Numbered from the stretch's first letter, positions 25,610-35,434 are shown. The stretch: DNA of 64,000 nt from Ancylobacter aquaticus (GCF_004339465.1 NZ_SMFY01000002.1:1327579-1391578), one strand, 5' to 3'. A program made the numbers and translations. The notes: generated from the letters alone by a model not told the origin.

Positions 25610-26286
25610 GCCTTTTCGCAACGCTGTGGCAGGCGGATTCGGCGTTCCCAAACGGGGGATTTGCCTTTTCCAACGGTATCGAAGGACTGGCCGACCTTGG
25701 CCAGAGGCTGGATCGCGAGGGGCTGACCAACGTCCTCGCCATGGCGCTCACCCATCGCTGGATGGGCATGGACCGCATCGCCGTGTCGCTGGCGTTCGCG
25801 GCCGCCGACGACATGGACCGCCTCGCCGAGATTGATCTTCGGTTCGACGCGGCGACCATCCCCGCCCTGCAGCGGGCGGGATCGCGGCGAAACGGGCTGG
25901 GCCTGCTCACCGCCCATGCCCGGCTTGGCACAGGTGCGGCTGCGGAAATGAAGCGACAGGTCGAGACCGGCCGGATGCGCGGGCACCTTCCCGTAATCCA
26001 GGGCGCGGTCTGGCGGGCCTGCGGCATGGACGAAACCTCCGTGCTCGCCGCCTCCGCCTATACCGCTGTCACCGGCATGACCAGCGCCGCCGTCCGTCTC
26101 AGCCTAATCGGCGCGGTGGAGGCGCAAAGCTGCCTGCGCGCGACACTGCCGCTGATGGCGCGACTGGTGGACGACGCAGGGCGCGCCGGCCCTCTCACAT
26201 GCGACGATTTCGAGAGCCTGACCCCGATGCTCGACATTGCCACCATGCGGCATGCGACATCGGAGGTCCGGCTGTTCTCGAACTGA
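25603..26286 (+). CDS. ureF: Urease accessory protein UreF
   Basis: The 227-residue all-helical protein has the UreF N-terminal signature [20 protein letters not shown] and EGLADLG. The C-terminal segment [19 protein letters not shown] (here [17 protein letters not shown]) matches the conserved end of the family. UreF joins UreD and UreG in the complex that activates apo-urease. Its gene overlaps ureE by seven bases, so translation is likely coupled. Confidence 0.9.
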   Translation: MLSLFATLWQADSAFPNGGFAFSNGIEGLADLGQRLDREGLTNVLAMALTHRWMGMDRIAVSLAFAAADDMDRLAEIDLRFDAATIPALQRAGSRRNGLGLLTAHARLGTGAAAEMKRQVETGRMRGHLPVIQGAVWRACGMDETSVLAASAYTAVTGMTSAAVRLSLIGAVEAQSCLRATLPLMARLVDDAGRAGPLTCDDFESLTPMLDIATMRHATSEVRLFSN

Positions 26287-26314
26287 TGACGCTCCCCTCC
26301 GCAGGAAGAAACTC

Positions 26315-26998
26315 ATGCTCCTGACCCCGACGGAACTTGAACGTCTGACGATCTTCACGGCGGCGGAACTGGCCCGCAAGCGCCGGGCGCGCGGGCTGAA
26401 GCTCAACCATCCCGAGGCGGTCGCGCTGATCACCGACGAGATATTGGAGGGCGCGCGCGACGGGCGCAGCGTGGCGGAGATGATGGGCTTCGGCTCGACG
26501 ATCCTGAGCACGGACGATGTCATGCCCGGCGTGGCGTCGCTGATCCCCATCCTCCAGGTCGAGTGCGGCTTCCGCGACGGCACCAAGCTTGTCACCATCC
26601 ACGAGCCCATCCGTCCGCGCGAGGGGGCGGATGCGGACACGCTGGAGCCGGGCGCGCTGCTGCCGCTGGACGGCGAGATCGAGCTCAATGCCGGACGCGA
26701 ACGCACCGAAATCACCGCCGTCAACACCGGCGACCGGGCGATCCAGATCGGCTCCCACTTCCACTTCTTCGAGGTGAACAAGGCGCTCGAATTCGACCGG
26801 GCGAAAGCCTATGGCAAGCGGCTCGACATACCCGCCGGCACGGCCGTGCGCTTCGAGCCCGGCCAGAGCAAGACGCTGGTGCTGGTGGCTTTCGGCGGCG
26901 ATCGCAAGATCAGCGGTTTCAACAATCTCAGCGACGGCACCGATGATCGCGACGCCGCGCTGCGCCGGGCCCGCGACGGCGGTTTCAAGGGAGCCTGA
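26315..26998 (+). CDS. ureAB: Urease gamma-beta fusion subunit (UreA-UreB)
   Basis: The protein has 227 residues. ATG 26315 starts [14 protein letters not shown], and a GGAAGA ribosome site precedes it. Residues 1-100 are the gamma subunit, including [19 protein letters not shown] and STDDVMPGV. Residues 105-227 are beta, with [31 protein letters not shown] and FNNLSDG. In most bacteria these are separate chains; fusion occurs in Helicobacter UreA and some others. The linker is short. The alpha-subunit gene follows three bases later. Confidence 0.92.
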   Translation: MLLTPTELERLTIFTAAELARKRRARGLKLNHPEAVALITDEILEGARDGRSVAEMMGFGSTILSTDDVMPGVASLIPILQVECGFRDGTKLVTIHEPIRPREGADADTLEPGALLPLDGEIELNAGRERTEITAVNTGDRAIQIGSHFHFFEVNKALEFDRAKAYGKRLDIPAGTAVRFEPGQSKTLVLVAFGGDRKISGFNNLSDGTDDRDAALRRARDGGFKGA

Positions 26999-27000
26999 CC

Positions 27001-28713
27001 ATGGTCACGATGCTGCGCAGGGACTATGCCCACATGTATGGGCCGACGGTCGGCGACGGGATAAGGCTGGGTGACACCTCGCTGGTGGCCGTGGTCGAGA
27101 AGGACCACACGGTCTATGGCGACGAGTGCCTGCACGGCGGCGGCAAGACGCTGCGCGACGGCGCGGGCCTCGCCGCCGGCGTGACCTCCAAGGAGGGCGC
27201 GCTCGACATGCTGCTGTGCAATGTCGTGGTGATCGACGCCGTGCTCGGCGTGGTAAAGGGCGACCTCGGCATCAAGGACGGCAAGATCGTCGGCCTCGGC
27301 AAGGCCGGCAATCCGGCAATCATGGACGGCGTCGATCCCCGCCTCATCGTCTCGCAGGGAACCACCGTCCGCGATTGCGAGGGGCTGATCGCCACCGCCG
27401 GGGCGATCGACGTGCATGTGCATTTCGACAGTGCCGGTCTTGTCGAGCACGCCATATCGAGCGGCATCACCACCATGATCGGCGGCTCGCTAGGCCCCAT
27501 CACCGTGGGAATCGATTCCGGCGGGCCCTTCAACACCGGCAAGATGCTGCAGGCCGCCGAGCAGTGGCCGATGAACTTCGGCTTTCTCGGCCGAGGCAAC
27601 AGCCATAAGCCGGCTTCACTGGTCGAACAGATGCGCACCGGCTGCCTCGGCCTGAAACTGCATGAGGACTGGGGCTCGATGCCGGCGCCCATCGACACCT
27701 GCCTGCGCGTGGCCGACGAGCTCGACTTCCAAGTGCAGATCCATACCGACACGCTGAACGAGAGCGGGTTTCTGGAGGACACGCTGGCGGCCATCGGCGG
27801 GCGCACCATCCACATGTACCACACCGAGGGTGCCGGCGGCGGCCATGCGCCCGATATCATCCGGGTGGCGGGCATCAGCAACTGCCTGCCCTCGTCGACC
27901 AACCCGACAAACCCCTACACGGTCAACACCTTCGACGAGCACCTCGACATGACGATGGTGTGCCACCACCTCAACCCGGCCATCCCCGAAGATGTGGCCT
28001 TCGCTGAAAGCCGCATCCGCCCGCAGACCATCGCGGCCGAGGACGTGCTGCACGATCTCGGGGCGATCTCGATGCTGGGCTCCGACAGCCAGGGAATGGG
28101 ACGCATCCACGAGGTGATCTGCCGGACATGGCAGCTCGCCTCGAAGATGAAGGACCAGCGCGGGCTGCTGCCGGAGGACCAACCGGGCCTCGGCGACAAT
28201 GCCCGCATCCGGCGCTATATCGCCAAATACACCATCAACGCCGCCCGCAGTTTCGGCATCGCCGCGCATATCGGCTCGCTCGAAGACGGCAAGATGGCGG
28301 ATATCGTCATCTGGCGACCGGGCTTCTTCGGCATCAAGCCGGAGCTGGTCGTGAAGGGCGGCTTCATCGCCTGGGGCGCCATGGGCGACAGCGCCGCCTC
28401 GCTGATGACCTGCGAGCCGATCATGATGCGCCCGCAATGGGGCGCCTTCGGCCGCGCCGCGCCGGCGCTTTCCGCCTGCTTCGTGCATCCTCTGGCGATC
28501 GAGGACGGGATCGGCCGGACGCTCGGCCTTTCCAAGGCGCTGCTGCCGGCCAGCGGCACCCGCACGCTGACCAAGCAGGACATGCTCCACAATGCCGCGT
28601 GCCCGGATATCCGCGTCGATCCGCAAACCTTCGAGGTGTTCGTCGACGGCACGCTGGCGACCTGCGAGCCCTATGACACGCTTCCTCTCGCACAGCGGTA
28701 CATGCTGCGATGA
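27001..28713 (+). CDS. ureC: Urease alpha subunit UreC
   Basis: The protein has 570 residues, full family length. Nickel-site residues are visible: HxH in [10 protein letters not shown], the lysine that is carbamylated, Lys219, in [10 protein letters not shown], His in [11 protein letters not shown] and [12 protein letters not shown], and Asp in GSDSQGMGR. The flexible-flap region MVCHHLNP contains the active-site cysteine and histidine. It hydrolyses urea to ammonia and carbamate. It overlaps ureG by ATGA. No residue loss is seen, so an active urease is expected. Confidence 0.96.
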   Translation: MVTMLRRDYAHMYGPTVGDGIRLGDTSLVAVVEKDHTVYGDECLHGGGKTLRDGAGLAAGVTSKEGALDMLLCNVVVIDAVLGVVKGDLGIKDGKIVGLGKAGNPAIMDGVDPRLIVSQGTTVRDCEGLIATAGAIDVHVHFDSAGLVEHAISSGITTMIGGSLGPITVGIDSGGPFNTGKMLQAAEQWPMNFGFLGRGNSHKPASLVEQMRTGCLGLKLHEDWGSMPAPIDTCLRVADELDFQVQIHTDTLNESGFLEDTLAAIGGRTIHMYHTEGAGGGHAPDIIRVAGISNCLPSSTNPTNPYTVNTFDEHLDMTMVCHHLNPAIPEDVAFAESRIRPQTIAAEDVLHDLGAISMLGSDSQGMGRIHEVICRTWQLASKMKDQRGLLPEDQPGLGDNARIRRYIAKYTINAARSFGIAAHIGSLEDGKMADIVIWRPGFFGIKPELVVKGGFIAWGAMGDSAASLMTCEPIMMRPQWGAFGRAAPALSACFVHPLAIEDGIGRTLGLSKALLPASGTRTLTKQDMLHNAACPDIRVDPQTFEVFVDGTLATCEPYDTLPLAQRYMLR

Positions 28714-29360
28714 ACATGATCGACAATCAGCGGGCCAAAGAGGCGACGGGACACGCGGTGGCGGCGCGGGTCGGGATCGGCGGGCCGGTCGGTTCCGGCA
28801 AAACGGCCCTGATCGAAGCCCTCATCCCCGTCCTGCACGCACGCGGCGTCGACCTCGCGGTGGTGACGAACGATCTCGTCACCAAGGAGGACGCCGAACG
28901 CCTTCGACGCTCCGGGCTCATCGATCCGCAGCGCGTGGCAGCCGTCGAGGCGGGCGCGTGCCCGCATACGGTGATCCGCGAAGACCCGACCTTGAACATT
29001 GCGGCGGGCGACGAATTGGAGGCGCGTTTTCCTGGCGTCGAGCTCATTCTGTTCGAGTCCGGGGGCGACAATCTCGCTTCCACCTTTTCGCTCGATCTGG
29101 TGGACTGGTGGATCTTCGTCATCGATGTCGCGGGAGGCGACGACATTCCGCGCAAGAAGGGGCCCGGAACGCTGCGCTGCGATCTCCTGGTCATTAACAA
29201 GCAGGATCTCGCCCCACATGTCGGCGTCGACCTGCCGCGCATGCTGGAAGAGGCGCGGTCCGTTCGCGCGCAACGGCCGGTGATCCTGACCGACGCCCGG
29301 CGCGGTGACGGGGTGGGCGATGTCGCCGACCAGATCATGAAGGCGGTGCTGTTTCGATGA
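28710..29360 (+). CDS. ureG: Urease accessory GTPase UreG
   Basis: The protein has 216 residues. The P-loop is [17 protein letters not shown]. The metal-binding CPH motif is in [13 protein letters not shown], and the G-segments [10 protein letters not shown] and [10 protein letters not shown] are clear. UreG couples GTP hydrolysis to nickel insertion with UreD and UreF, receiving nickel from UreE. It overlaps ureC at the start and ureD at the end, each by ATGA. Confidence 0.95.
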   Translation: MNMIDNQRAKEATGHAVAARVGIGGPVGSGKTALIEALIPVLHARGVDLAVVTNDLVTKEDAERLRRSGLIDPQRVAAVEAGACPHTVIREDPTLNIAAGDELEARFPGVELILFESGGDNLASTFSLDLVDWWIFVIDVAGGDDIPRKKGPGTLRCDLLVINKQDLAPHVGVDLPRMLEEARSVRAQRPVILTDARRGDGVGDVADQIMKAVLFR

Positions 29361-30238
29361 ACGTCGCGCTCGACCGATCCGACTTCTTGTCACCCGCGGG
29401 GACGGATCCAATGCCGGGCGCCTGTCGCGACGTGACGGCAGCGCTCGACTTTGCGCGCGGTGGGGGACGCACCGTGCTGACGCGCCAGCACGTGCCTTAT
29501 CCCTTCCACATCACCCGGCCGTTTGCGCTCGATCGCACCCTGCCGGAACTGGCCACACTCTATCTCCAATCTTCCTCCGGCGGGCTGTACCGTGGCGACC
29601 GGCTGCGGCTCGACCTACGGGCCGGCGCCGGCGCCATGGCGCACCTCACAAGCCAGGCGGCGACCGTCATTCACCGCACGCCGGCGGCTCCCGCTCGGCT
29701 TTCGACCTCGATCACCGCCGGCGCGCGCTCGTTCCTGGCATTGACCAACGATCCCTTCATTCTGTTTCCCGAGGCGGGCTTCGTCTCGTCCATGGAGATA
29801 ACGGTGGCGCCGGATGCCCGCGTCATCGTCTCCGATGGCTTTGCCTCACACGACCCGGAAGCGCGGAGCCGCCCCTTTGAGCGACTTGAGACACGCACGC
29901 GCATTTGCGGTCCGGACGGAGGCCTGATCGCGACGGATCGCGGAAGCCTGAGCGGCTTGGACTTCGCCGGAGGCGGTTCGCCTCTGGGGCCGTATCGCGC
30001 CATGGGCAGCATGCTGGTACTCGGCCCACGCCTCGGCGAGATCGACCCGCATCGTCTGACGACCGAGATGGAGGCGCTCGGTTGTTGCGCCGGCATAAGC
30101 GAATTGCCGAATGGCGGCGGATTGATCTTACGCTGCCTCGCCCTCACCGGGGGGCATCTGGCCCAGGGCATGGATTACCTGTTCGTCCTCACCTTCATGG
30201 CACTGATGGGCGAAAGGCCAGCCCGGAGACGGAAGTAA
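29357..30238 (+). CDS. ureD: Urease accessory protein UreD (UreH)
   Basis: The protein has 293 residues. It contains UreD-typical segments such as [49 protein letters not shown] and [14 protein letters not shown]. UreD forms the scaffold that binds apo-urease and UreF-UreG. It is the last gene of the urease block, placed after ureG; in most clusters ureD comes first. Nothing suggests a defect. Downstream, the sequence runs into an IS3 remnant. Confidence 0.88.
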   Translation: MNVALDRSDFLSPAGTDPMPGACRDVTAALDFARGGGRTVLTRQHVPYPFHITRPFALDRTLPELATLYLQSSSGGLYRGDRLRLDLRAGAGAMAHLTSQAATVIHRTPAAPARLSTSITAGARSFLALTNDPFILFPEAGFVSSMEITVAPDARVIVSDGFASHDPEARSRPFERLETRTRICGPDGGLIATDRGSLSGLDFAGGGSPLGPYRAMGSMLVLGPRLGEIDPHRLTTEMEALGCCAGISELPNGGGLILRCLALTGGHLAQGMDYLFVLTFMALMGERPARRRK

Positions 30239-30361
30239 GTGCCACCATCGTTACCCCCTCCGCCTGATCCAGCTTGACGTTCTGGCCCGACGTGAGGACC
30301 AGGACGCGGGCCGATCACTCCATCCCGGTCTCCGAGGTCGACCGCGCGCCGCGAGGGCCTG

Positions 30362-30960
30362 ATGCACAAATCGGTGGAGGCCGGCGATGCCTCGGAAGTG
30401 GTGGCGGACACCGTCGCTGAGGCCGCGACAACTCGGAAGCGGAGGCTGCGCTGTTTCGCGGGGAAGCAGTCGCGCCGTGTGCGCTCCCTGCGCCGCTACT
30501 TGCGGAGGGCAAGCCTGCCGCCGTGGCCCCGCGATGACGATCAGGCCGCTGAGGTCCGTCGGCTGAAGCGCGAGTTGCAGCGCGTGACGGAGGAGCGCGA
30601 CATCCTAAAAAAAAGCGGCCGCGTACTTCGCCAAGGATGCAAAGTGAAGTACGCGTTCATCGCCGAGCATCGCCTGCTGTTTTCGATCCGCGCCATGTGT
30701 CGGTGCCTGCGTGTCCAGCCCAGCGGCTTCTGTGCCTGGCTGAAGGACCCGCTGAGCAAGCGCGCTCAGGAAGACCAACGACAGACCGAGATGATCCGCG
30801 CGGCATGGAGCCAGAGCGGCAAGGTCTATGGCTATCCATTGGCCGACAACAGGTGATTGCTTGCAATCACCGTAGCGCGCAGGCTTCACGATGACCTAGC
30901 GGACATGGGCGAGAGCTGCTGTCCAAACCGGGTTGCGCGGCTGACGCGGCAACTGTCACA
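30362..30960 (+). pseudogene. Decayed IS3-family transposase (orfA-orfB remnant)
   Basis: The frame starts within orfA-like sequence (RLKRELQRVTEERDILKK), reaches a run of eight A at 30607-30614, and continues as orfB (KYAFIAEHRLLFSIRAMC, WLKDPLSKRAQ). In intact IS3 elements orfB is reached by a -1 slip; here one extra A fuses the two frames. The frame then stops at 30856 after GKVYGYP. OrfB resumes in another frame as RRLHDDLADMGESCCPNRVARLT (about 30880-30950), interrupted by an extra segment with the inverted repeat TGATTGC-TT-GCAATCA. The catalytic DDE core is missing. From 30960 to 31129 no gene is recognisable. Confidence 0.8.
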
Positions 30961-31129
30961 ACAACGCCGTCCCCAGCCAGAACCGCTGCAGGTCAGTTCG
31001 CCCAGCGGCTGGCGGCCGTCCCGGCGAGGGCAATGGCGCCCGTCCGGAACGGTGTGAACGTCGCCTTTGAATGCCCATCGCAACCTCCCTCGTTCGAGTG
31101 TTGCGACGACCGCTTGTATCCGCCCCGTT

Positions 31130-32656
31130 TTATACCTCGGATGCTTTTCCCTTCCGGCGAAGCGGGCCGAAGAGCATACCAAAAGCATGACGAACAATCC
31201 TGCTGCGCCCAAAGAGAGAGTAGAGGATAAGTGCCATAAAGACGAGTGCGAGGGGCCGCTCGAAGAACGAGAAGACATCCCCATGCGCTGAGAGCAACGC
31301 GCGGCGAAGACCGATGTCTGCCATCTGCCCGAGAATGAGCCCGATCACCAGCGGCGCGACCGGATATTCCATCTCCTCCAGCACGAAGGCCAGCAATCCA
31401 AAACCGAACATCAGATAGACGTTGAAGATGTTCAGGCCGAGAGAGTACGAGCCGAGGATCGAGATCATGGCGACCATCGGCAGGACGATGGACGGCGAGA
31501 GGCGCAGGACGAGCACCGAGAGCCGCGCCATTGCGAGCCCGCAGATCGCCATGGCGATGGCCGACCAGAACAGGAATGCCGCAATCTGGGGAATGACCTC
31601 AGGCGATTCGATCGCCAGCATCGGCCCCGGGCGCAGCCCGTGCAGCCACATCGCACCCAGCAGCATGGCTGCGGGCGGCGAGCCCGGCACGGCGAGTGTC
31701 AGCACCGGCACGATGGCCCCGCCTATGCAGGCATTGGCGGCAACTTCCGGGGCGATCACCCCACGCATATTGCCTCGTCCAAAGGTCTCCGGGTCCTTTG
31801 CCGAGCGCTTGGTCGCGTCATAGGCGCTCCAGGCGGCGACGTCCTCGCCAACGCCGGGAATGGCGCCCACGCCGACACCGATGAGGCCGGAGCGCGCGAT
31901 CAGCATCTTGCATCGACCTAGGAACTTGAAATCCGGCCACACCTTCGACAGCACCGTGCTGCGCTCCAGGCGACCATCCGAGTCACGTAGGCCGCGGATG
32001 ATCTGGGGGATTGCAAAAGCACCGAGAATGACCGGAACGAATTCGATACCGCCGGCCAGCTCGGGCACTCCGAATGTGAACCGGCTGTAGCCCTGGATGG
32101 TCTCGATACCGACCGTCGAAATGGCAAGTCCCAGAATGCCCGCGATCCAGCCCTTGGCGGGAAGATCGTCCGAGGTCAGCGAACCGCAGATGAGCACCCC
32201 GAAGACGGCGAGCAGGAAGAACTCGATCGAGGTGAACTGCAGTGCCAGCGCGACCATCACCGGCATGACGAGCAGCATCATGGTGAGTCCGAAGATGGTC
32301 CCGAGAGCGGACCCCATCGTCGCATTGGCGATGGTCTCGCCGGCGCGGCCCTGTTTCGCCAGTTGATGACCATCGCGCACGCTCGCTGCCCCGGCGGACG
32401 TGCCGGGAATGCCGATCAGAATGGCGGATTGGCAGCCGCCATAGACCGCGCCGACATAAGCGCCGATCAGCGCGATGATCGCGACATCGGTCGGAAGGTT
32501 GAAGGTCACGGTGCTCAGCAGGGCGACGGCAAGCGTCGCCGTGAGACCGGGAAGGGCACCGAAGATGATGCCCAGCATCACGCCTCCGAACAGCACACTC
32601 ATCTTGATGGGCGTGACTGTCGCGACGACCTGATGGAGGAATTCGATGAAGTACAT
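31130..32656 (-). CDS. Tripartite tricarboxylate transporter, large permease TctA
   Basis: The protein has 508 residues and about twelve hydrophobic helices. The TctA family signatures are present: GALPGLTATLAVALL near the start, then AILIGIPGTSAGAASVRDGH, and ALGTIFGLTMMLL. The second half repeats the pattern (GVGAIPGVGEDVAAW; VPGSPPAAMLLGAM). TctA is the main membrane channel of secondary importers for carboxylates, driven by an ion gradient. It is last in the transcription order tctC-tctB-tctA, 28 bases after tctB. Confidence 0.93.
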   Translation of the reverse strand: MYFIEFLHQVVATVTPIKMSVLFGGVMLGIIFGALPGLTATLAVALLSTVTFNLPTDVAIIALIGAYVGAVYGGCQSAILIGIPGTSAGAASVRDGHQLAKQGRAGETIANATMGSALGTIFGLTMMLLVMPVMVALALQFTSIEFFLLAVFGVLICGSLTSDDLPAKGWIAGILGLAISTVGIETIQGYSRFTFGVPELAGGIEFVPVILGAFAIPQIIRGLRDSDGRLERSTVLSKVWPDFKFLGRCKMLIARSGLIGVGVGAIPGVGEDVAAWSAYDATKRSAKDPETFGRGNMRGVIAPEVAANACIGGAIVPVLTLAVPGSPPAAMLLGAMWLHGLRPGPMLAIESPEVIPQIAAFLFWSAIAMAICGLAMARLSVLVLRLSPSIVLPMVAMISILGSYSLGLNIFNVYLMFGFGLLAFVLEEMEYPVAPLVIGLILGQMADIGLRRALLSAHGDVFSFFERPLALVFMALILYSLFGRSRIVRHAFGMLFGPLRRKGKASEV

Positions 32657-32684
32657 GGCTATTCTCCCTCGACGGGTCGTCGGC

Positions 32685-33212
32685 TCAAGGCATCGGGACC
32701 TGGAAGAATTCGGTGAAGATGTATCCGATCACCAGCGGCGCCAGCACAGCAATCAGCGCCAGCTTGAGCACCGCCCGGACGGTGAAGGGGCGATCCGGCG
32801 CGCGATGAAAGACGAGCATGGTGACGAAGAGAAACACGCTCGACGCGATGTGATACTCGACCCTGCCGATGCCGACGAAGACATACAGACCGACCAGCGC
32901 CGCCGCCATGGCCATGCGGTGGAGATCGTGGTTGCTGCCAACCGACCGGAGACCATGGGCCGCCGCACGGCCCAGCCCCCGATAGCCCCCACCCCGCACG
33001 GCGTGCATCAGCACGTTTGAGCTGAAGATGATGAGCAGAACGCCGAGTACGGTAGGGAATAGCCCGGGAGACAAGTACCAGTCCTGCTGCAATCCGCCGG
33101 ACTGAACGATCCAGGGCATGCGGCTGGCAGCGACGATCATGACGATGCCGAGGAGCATGAAGACAATGGACGTGACGAAGTCAGCTTTTCTGAGCGGCTT
33201 TTCGGAAGACAT
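32685..33212 (-). CDS. Tripartite tricarboxylate transporter, small permease TctB
   Basis: The protein has 175 residues if started at ATG 33212 (MSSEKPLRKADF); an ATG three codons earlier is possible. Four hydrophobic segments are visible: SIVFMLLGIVMIVAAS, LFPTVLGVLLIIFSSNVL, a third near GLYVFVGIG and a fourth near ALIAVLAPLVIGYIF. The GLFPT segment after DWYLSPG is common to TctB proteins. It is the small membrane partner of TctA. A strong hairpin separates it from the upstream tctC gene. Confidence 0.88.
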   Translation of the reverse strand: MSSEKPLRKADFVTSIVFMLLGIVMIVAASRMPWIVQSGGLQQDWYLSPGLFPTVLGVLLIIFSSNVLMHAVRGGGYRGLGRAAAHGLRSVGSNHDLHRMAMAAALVGLYVFVGIGRVEYHIASSVFLFVTMLVFHRAPDRPFTVRAVLKLALIAVLAPLVIGYIFTEFFQVPMP

Positions 33213-33243
33213 GTCGTCCACTCCGGAGATCCTGCAAAGCTAG

Positions 33244-33273
33244 ACGCCGGGACGAAACGCTTCGTCCCGGCGT
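33244..33273 (-). promoter_or_regulatory. 13-base-pair intercistronic hairpin between tctC and tctB
   Basis: ACGCCGGGACGAA (33244-33256) pairs perfectly with TTCGTCCCGGCGT (33261-33273), with a four-base loop. It lies between the stop of the binding-protein gene and the start of tctB. No T-run follows on the minus strand, so stabilisation of the tctC message or partial attenuation is more likely than full termination. Confidence 0.65.
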
Positions 33274-33283
33274 GATCGCCCCC

Positions 33284-34294
33284 TCAGGGGCGCGCGATGT
33301 CGAGAGTGGCCGGGTCGACCTTACCGACCTTCAAATCCCACAGCGTCCAGCTCAGTGCGCTTTCCATCTCCTGCAGTTCCTTCATCGAGGCGTCGCCGCG
33401 CGTGCCGAAGATGGTGAGCAGCTTGTCATCGGCGATCTTCTTGAGTTCCGGATCCTTCACGGCGAGGTCGAAGGCGGCATCGATCTTCGTGACAACGTCT
33501 GCCGGCACATCGCCCGGAACGGCAAAACCAACCCATTGACGTGCCGGAATATCCTTCAATTTCGGATAGGCTTTTCCTATGCCGGAAAGCTTGCCGAGTC
33601 CGGGGAACTCCTGATCCGTCATCTCGACCAGGCCGAGCGAGCGAAGGCGACCACCCTTGATGTATTCGGCCTGCTCGGAAACGCTGGAGATGACAGCCGC
33701 GGTTTCGCCCGACATCGCCGCAACCATGGCGGGCGCGCTGCCCTCATAGGGAATGAGATTGAGCTGAGTGCCGGTCGCGTTGGCAAGTGCCACGCCCTTC
33801 AGATGCCAGACCGAACCGAGGGCACTGTGCGAGACGTTGACCTTGCCGGGGCTCGCCTTTGCTGCAGCGAGAAAGTCATCCACCGTCTTGAAGGGAGAGT
33901 TCACCGGAACCGCGAGGCTGCCGGGAGCACCCGCAACCATGTACCAGCGCCAATCCTTGGTCTTCGTCGTGTGGAAACCCATTACCGCCGTGGTTTGCAT
34001 CCCCTCTGAGGCGCCAAGCCAGTAATTGCCGTTATGCGGTTGCGACCAAACATAGTTCATCGCCACCGCGCCGCCGCCGCCCGTGCGGTTGACGACGTTC
34101 ACCTTGACGCCGAGATGCGGCTCCAGCGCCTTGGCCATCAGGCGATTGACCAGATCCGTCGCGCCGCCGGCCGACGACCAGACCGAATCCTCGATTGGCC
34201 GAGTCGGCCAGTCCTGCGCATGGACAGGCGCGACCAGCGAGAAAGCGATGACGGTGCCCGCGAGCGCGCGAGCCCAGGAAGGACGTGAGATCAT
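33284..34294 (-). CDS. Tripartite tricarboxylate transporter binding protein TctC (Bug family)
   Basis: The protein has 336 residues. A Sec signal peptide (about 26 residues, ending HAQ) precedes DWPTRPIEDSVWSSAGGATD. The Bug-family pocket segments VVNRTGGGGAVAMNYV, NLIPYEGSAPAMVAAMSGE and the terminal helix motif LSWTLWDL are visible. The usual aspartate-binding loop differs somewhat (VSHSALGSVWH), so the ligand cannot be named. It is first in the importer genes and follows the IclR gene, with a 224-base control region between. Confidence 0.9.
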   Translation of the reverse strand: MISRPSWARALAGTVIAFSLVAPVHAQDWPTRPIEDSVWSSAGGATDLVNRLMAKALEPHLGVKVNVVNRTGGGGAVAMNYVWSQPHNGNYWLGASEGMQTTAVMGFHTTKTKDWRWYMVAGAPGSLAVPVNSPFKTVDDFLAAAKASPGKVNVSHSALGSVWHLKGVALANATGTQLNLIPYEGSAPAMVAAMSGETAAVISSVSEQAEYIKGGRLRSLGLVEMTDQEFPGLGKLSGIGKAYPKLKDIPARQWVGFAVPGDVPADVVTKIDAAFDLAVKDPELKKIADDKLLTIFGTRGDASMKELQEMESALSWTLWDLKVGKVDPATLDIARP

Positions 34295-34426
34295 GGCGTT
34301 TCCTCCTCTCCGTTCGCGGACGGGCCGTTCCGGCGCCCGCGATACGGAATTCCCAGATTGTCCGGCTCTGCGGCCGCTTCAGCGAGCGCGCCTCTTACGG
34401 GGCCCGTTCTCGCCTAAAGTTGAAGG

Positions 34427-34469
34427 CTATTTCTGATATTATCGCAAGTCAATTCATAACAAGAAATAG
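34427..34469. promoter_or_regulatory. Putative control site upstream of tctC
   Basis: CTATTTCT (34427-34434) and AGAAATAG (34462-34469) form an inverted repeat. Between them, on the minus strand, lies TTGCGATAATAT (34447-34436). This 12-mer differs by one base from TTGCGACAATAT at 43780 and by two bases from TTACGACAATAT at 35368, which are also in control regions of the cluster. The region 34295-34518 is otherwise empty. The site is probably an operator for the adjacent IclR regulator. Confidence 0.5.
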
Positions 34470-34518
34470 ACGGCCGATTTGATCGACTCTTTTCCGACCT
34501 TGGAAGGCCGCGCGAGCA

Positions 34519-35355
34519 CTACCCTGCAGTCAGCTTCGTTGAATCGGGGACGTGGCCGAGTTGGGCCGACAAGTCGCGTCCCGCCTGCTGGACCAGCGCC
34601 GAAATCTCGCCGATACGGCTCAGGCTCAGCCGCCAGACCGGGGCCGAAATGCCGACGGCAGCAATCATCCTGTTGCGAAAATCGAACACGGGCGCCGCTA
34701 GGCAGCGCACGTCGGGATCAAATTCACCGTCGTCGAAGGCAATGGCGTTCTGCCCCGCTTCGCGGATGGCGGCCCGCAGCAGATCCCCATCGACAATGGT
34801 TTTCGGCGTGATGGGCGTAAGCGATATCGACCTCAGGAAGGCGTCAAGTTGCGGATCCGGCAGCGCGGAAAGCAGTATCTTGCCGATTGCCGTCGCATGG
34901 GGAGGGCGTGCGGCACCGATACGCTCGGCCAGGCGGATGGAGGCCGTTCCGTCGCATTTGCCGATGATGACCACCTCCCGGCCCGCGCGCACCGCGATAT
35001 GGCTGTTCTCGCCCGTTTCGCCCGCAAGCGCGGTCAGGTAGGGCGTCGCGGCATTCAGCAATTCCAGCTCGTCCAGCGCGCCGGATGCGAGGCTGAAGAG
35101 CCTCGGACCGACCCGATATCGTTTGCTGTCAGGCTCTTGCCGCATGAGGCCGAGCGTGACCAGCGTCTTGGCGAGATGAAAGGTGGTGCTGCTGTGAAGC
35201 CCCACTTCCTTGCTCAGTTCGGCGAGCCCGATGCCCTGCCGGGCGCGTGCCACCGATTGAAGGATGGCCATCGCCCGATGAAGCGACTGCACGCCGCCGG
35301 TGGCGCCGACGATCGCGGCGTCGGCCTCGGCTTCAGCGGATTTGACCTTGGGCAT
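34519..35355 (-). CDS. IclR-family transcriptional regulator
   Basis: The protein has 278 residues. The winged helix (about 25-90) shows LHRAMAILQSVARARQGIGL, LSKEVGLHSSTTFHLAKTL and LMRQEPDSKRYRVGPR. The effector domain includes GKCDGTASIRLAERIGAARP and PHATAIGKILLSALP, then a late segment (CLAAPVFDFRNRMIAAVGIS). IclR regulators control carboxylate and aromatic catabolism. Its position inside the cluster, with a motif copy 13 bases before its start codon, implies autoregulation and control of the importer and enzymes. Confidence 0.92.
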   Translation of the reverse strand: MPKVKSAEAEADAAIVGATGGVQSLHRAMAILQSVARARQGIGLAELSKEVGLHSSTTFHLAKTLVTLGLMRQEPDSKRYRVGPRLFSLASGALDELELLNAATPYLTALAGETGENSHIAVRAGREVVIIGKCDGTASIRLAERIGAARPPHATAIGKILLSALPDPQLDAFLRSISLTPITPKTIVDGDLLRAAIREAGQNAIAFDDGEFDPDVRCLAAPVFDFRNRMIAAVGISAPVWRLSLSRIGEISALVQQAGRDLSAQLGHVPDSTKLTAG

Positions 35356-35367
35356 CCGTCACCTCAT

Positions 35368-35379
35368 TTACGACAATAT
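35368..35379 (+). promoter_or_regulatory. Candidate IclR operator (TTACGACAATAT)
   Basis: This 12-mer lies 13-24 bases upstream of the iclR start codon. It differs by one base from TTGCGACAATAT in the divergent region at 43780-43791, and by two bases from TTGCGATAATAT before tctC. Its position would allow autorepression. The support is motif recurrence only. Confidence 0.45.
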
Positions 35380-35434
35380 GGGAAGACCTCTCAGTTCAAC
35401 ATACAGGTCACGGTTCTCACCGCAAAGCCGCCTC

